Assembly (NCBI GenBank): GCA_022510685.1
Contig: JAFLTA010000002.1
Span: 31,752 to 82,018 of the forward strand
DNA from: Lachnospiraceae bacterium
Lineage (GTDB): Bacteria > Bacillota > Clostridia > Lachnospirales > Lachnospiraceae
Direction: 5' to 3'
DNA: 50,267 nt
Both the position numbers and the translations under genes were made by a program. Each line of letters begins with the position of its first letter. Positions within the stretch are counted from its first letter, which is position 1. This document shows, one piece after another, positions 48,520 to 50,267 of the stretch. The notes beneath the pieces are model-generated. The model did no database searches. It was not told the DNA's origin and worked only from the letters and a program-made list of their open reading frames with translations.

Positions 48520-50172
48520 TTGGCACAAACCTATGAAACTGTGGTGAATGTCATTGGACATAGTAATCCTGACACGGATTCGGTGTGTTCCGCTATTGCA
48601 TATGCCCATTTGAAACAACAGATTACGGGTGACTGTTATATTCCGAAACGTGCAGGACAGATTAATGCGGAAACTCATTTCATCTTGAAGCATTTCGGAG
48701 TGCCCGCTCCTGATTATATGGGAGATGTACGCACACAGGTGATTGATATTGATGTGGAGCGTATTCCGGGTGTGAGTGAGGAAATTTCATTAAAACGTGC
48801 ATGGGAGATTATGAGGACGGATACGCTTCAGACCTTGCCTGTGATAGACGGGGAGGAGCAGCTTACCGGACTGATTACCATAGAAGACATTGCAAAATCC
48901 TATATGGATGTATATGACAGCCGTATCATTGCCAATGCCGGTACGCCGTTTCACAACATAGTGGAAACTCTTGAAGGAGAAATGATTCATGGTAAAGCCG
49001 AGGAGGAAATCACCTCAGGAAAGTGTCTGATTGCAGCAGCAAATCCGGACTTGATGGAAAGTTACATAGAAAAGGATGATATTGTCATTTTGGGAAATCG
49101 TTATGAATCCCAGCTTTGCGCTATTGAAATGGGGGCAAAGTGTATCATTGTGTGTGACGGTGCCCAGGTGTCCTACACGATTGGACAGTTGGCAGATAGC
49201 AAAGGGTGCTATATCATAAAAACTCCTTATGATACGTTTACGGCTTCCCGTCTGATCAACCAGAGTATTCCCATCCGTTTCTTTATGAAAAGTGAGAATT
49301 TAATCACATTCAGTCTCGGGGAGTATTTGGATGATATCCGTGATACGATGGCAAAGAAGCGGTATCGTGATTTTCCTATTTTGGATTGGAATGGGAAATA
49401 CTATGGTATGATTTCCAGGCGCAGCCTGCTGGGGGCACGGAAGAAAAAAATGATATTGGTGGATCATAATGAGCTCAGTCAGGCGGTGGACGGCATTGAG
49501 GAGGCAGAAATTCTGGAGATTATAGACCATCACCGCATCGGCAGTATTGAGACAATGAGTCCGGTGTTTTTCCGAAATCAGCCCCTGGGATGTACGGCGA
49601 CTATTGTATACCAGATGTATCAGGAGGCAGGAGTGCCTCTGACCAAAGAAATTGCAGGACTTTTGTGTTCAGCGATTTTGTCGGATACATTGAATTATCG
49701 TTCCCCTACCTGTACGGAAACAGATAGGAATGCGGCGGAAGAACTGGCGTCTATTGCAGGAATTTCTACAGCGGAGTATGTGACGGAAATGTTTGCGGCG
49801 GGCAGTGACTTGTCATCAAAATCACCGGAGGAAATTTTCTACCAGGATTTCAAGAAATTTGTTGTGGGAGAACTGGTATTTGGCGTGGGGCAGATTACGA
49901 CCATGAATAATCAGGAGTTGGAGGCGATTAAAGATAAGCTGCTTCCCTACATGGAAAAGGCACTGGTCGATCATGATGTGAATATGCTGTTTTTTATGCT
50001 GACAAATATTTTACAGGGAACGACGGAACTTTTGTGTCACGGAAGCGGTGCTAAGGAACTGGCGTTAAAAGCATTCCATCTGCCGAAGGATACTGATCAA
50101 ATTGTGCTGCAGGATACAGTGTCCCGCAAGAAGCAGATTATTCCGGCAATGATGATTGCTGTGCAGGAATAA
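48520..50172 (+). CDS. Manganese-dependent inorganic pyrophosphatase with CBS and DRTGG domains
   Basis: This 550-residue family II pyrophosphatase has N-terminal DHH residues (GHSNPDTDSVCSA, His14, Asp18, Asp20). A regulatory insert follows (about 65-305: CBS1, DRTGG, CBS2). The rest of the DHH domain (VDHNELSQ about 315, IIDHHRIG about 335) and the DHHA2 domain (about 430-550, SRKKQIIPAM at the end) complete it. CBS-pyrophosphatases are controlled by adenine nucleotides. The start is a TTG 9 bases after GGGAGG (48505-48510); the ATG at 48445 would translate the leader structure. A weak alternative is a non-regulated family member, unlikely given both CBS units. Confidence 0.92.
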   Translation: MAQTYETVVNVIGHSNPDTDSVCSAIAYAHLKQQITGDCYIPKRAGQINAETHFILKHFGVPAPDYMGDVRTQVIDIDVERIPGVSEEISLKRAWEIMRTDTLQTLPVIDGEEQLTGLITIEDIAKSYMDVYDSRIIANAGTPFHNIVETLEGEMIHGKAEEEITSGKCLIAAANPDLMESYIEKDDIVILGNRYESQLCAIEMGAKCIIVCDGAQVSYTIGQLADSKGCYIIKTPYDTFTASRLINQSIPIRFFMKSENLITFSLGEYLDDIRDTMAKKRYRDFPILDWNGKYYGMISRRSLLGARKKKMILVDHNELSQAVDGIEEAEILEIIDHHRIGSIETMSPVFFRNQPLGCTATIVYQMYQEAGVPLTKEIAGLLCSAILSDTLNYRSPTCTETDRNAAEELASIAGISTAEYVTEMFAAGSDLSSKSPEEIFYQDFKKFVVGELVFGVGQITTMNNQELEAIKDKLLPYMEKALVDHDVNMLFFMLTNILQGTTELLCHGSGAKELALKAFHLPKDTDQIVLQDTVSRKKQIIPAMMIAVQE

Positions 50173-50173
50173 A

Positions 50174-50260
50174 GCGCATAAAGATTTTCTATGACATGGA
50201 AAGAACCATGTCAAGAAAATCTACTGTTATGCGCCGGAAGAACGCAAAACCAGCGTTCTT
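50174..50260. other. Nested hairpins after the pyrophosphatase gene
   Basis: GCGCATAA / TTATGCGC (50174-50181, 50227-50234) encloses AGATTTTCT / AGAAAATCT and GACATGG / CCATGTC. A second hairpin AAGAACGC / GCGTTCTT (50238-50245, 50253-50260) follows. There is no T run, so it is not a standard terminator; it may be a repeat element or RNA end. Confidence 0.5.
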
Positions 50261-50267
50261 TGAAGCA

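Noticed and set aside
1-50267. CRISPR arrays, tRNA or rRNA genes, insertion sequences, prophage or toxin-antitoxin genes
   Set aside because: No array with spaced repeats, no cloverleaf, no transposase or integrase, and no phage gene was seen; the tandem repeats are all coding.

Overview
The window looks like a chromosomal segment of a flagellated, spore-forming Lachnospiraceae bacterium (Roseburia/Agathobacter-like), probably a gut commensal. This is inferred from gene content: a sporulation sigma-K, CotJ spore-coat genes, a bile-salt-hydrolase-family enzyme, a flagellin-glycosylation island (Maf/DUF115, DUF2920, CgeB-type glycosyltransferase, PseB), flagellar sigma-28-type promoters, and strong AGGAGG ribosome binding sites. 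I see no tRNA, rRNA, CRISPR array, phage or insertion sequence; the DNA reads as ordinary, densely coded chromosome. Base composition was not computed.

Layout. 1-779: 3' end of a sortase-anchored surface protein with TPTKAPAA repeats. 780-3976: copper module, csoR under a promoter with two CsoR-type palindromes, then copA carrying a fused C-terminal CopZ-like domain. 4023-9079: membrane and ion functions (SanA/YdcF-like protein, fused membrane/spermidine-synthase-like protein, CorA transporter, convergent Na/Pi cotransporter). 9233-11796: coiled-coil protein behind a sigma-28-like -10, YugP-type zinc protease, Nudix hydrolase. 11819-15604: M20 peptidase with a terminator-like leader, then two PLP sulfur-amino-acid lyases. 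15649-17310: Xre regulator divergent from a second coiled-coil gene with a good sigma-28 promoter. 17364-20305: autoregulated-looking GntR/ABC transporter unit. 20388-32072: sulfotransferase, DUF434 protein, sigK, bile salt hydrolase, rubrerythrin, the glycosylation genes and a hypoxanthine-DNA glycosylase. 32107-34230: large cruciform repeat, cotJC and a cotJA-cotJB fusion, AraC regulator. 34391-38285: intracellular GH5 glucanase and a minus-strand exopolysaccharide/wall-polymer pair (polyprenyl sugar-phosphate transferase, LCP ligase). 38525-50172: HtrA protease with a pseudoknot-capable leader, a beta-lactamase-fold protein that has lost its catalytic residues, phosphatase, rRNA methyltransferase, DUF4867 protein, nitrilase-family hydrolase joined to a TPR protein ending in a degenerate AAA+ domain, and a CBS-DRTGG family II pyrophosphatase.

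Themes. (1) Motility and surface glycosylation: sigma-28-like promoters precede two unknown coiled-coil genes and perhaps a sulfotransferase, near Maf, DUF2920-GT2, CgeB-like and PseB genes. (2) Protein fusions: CopA-CopZ, DUF2920-GT2, CotJA-CotJB. (3) Pseudoenzymes: the beta-lactamase-like protein and the AAA+-like tail. (4) Leader and repeat families: a motif near AAACAGGGTTCAAATTGG in four gene leaders, and TATAAT-plus-dyad elements upstream of three genes, none of which I can assign to a known class. Start codons were moved from the longest frame wherever a good ribosome binding site pointed to an internal start; these are stated in the entries.
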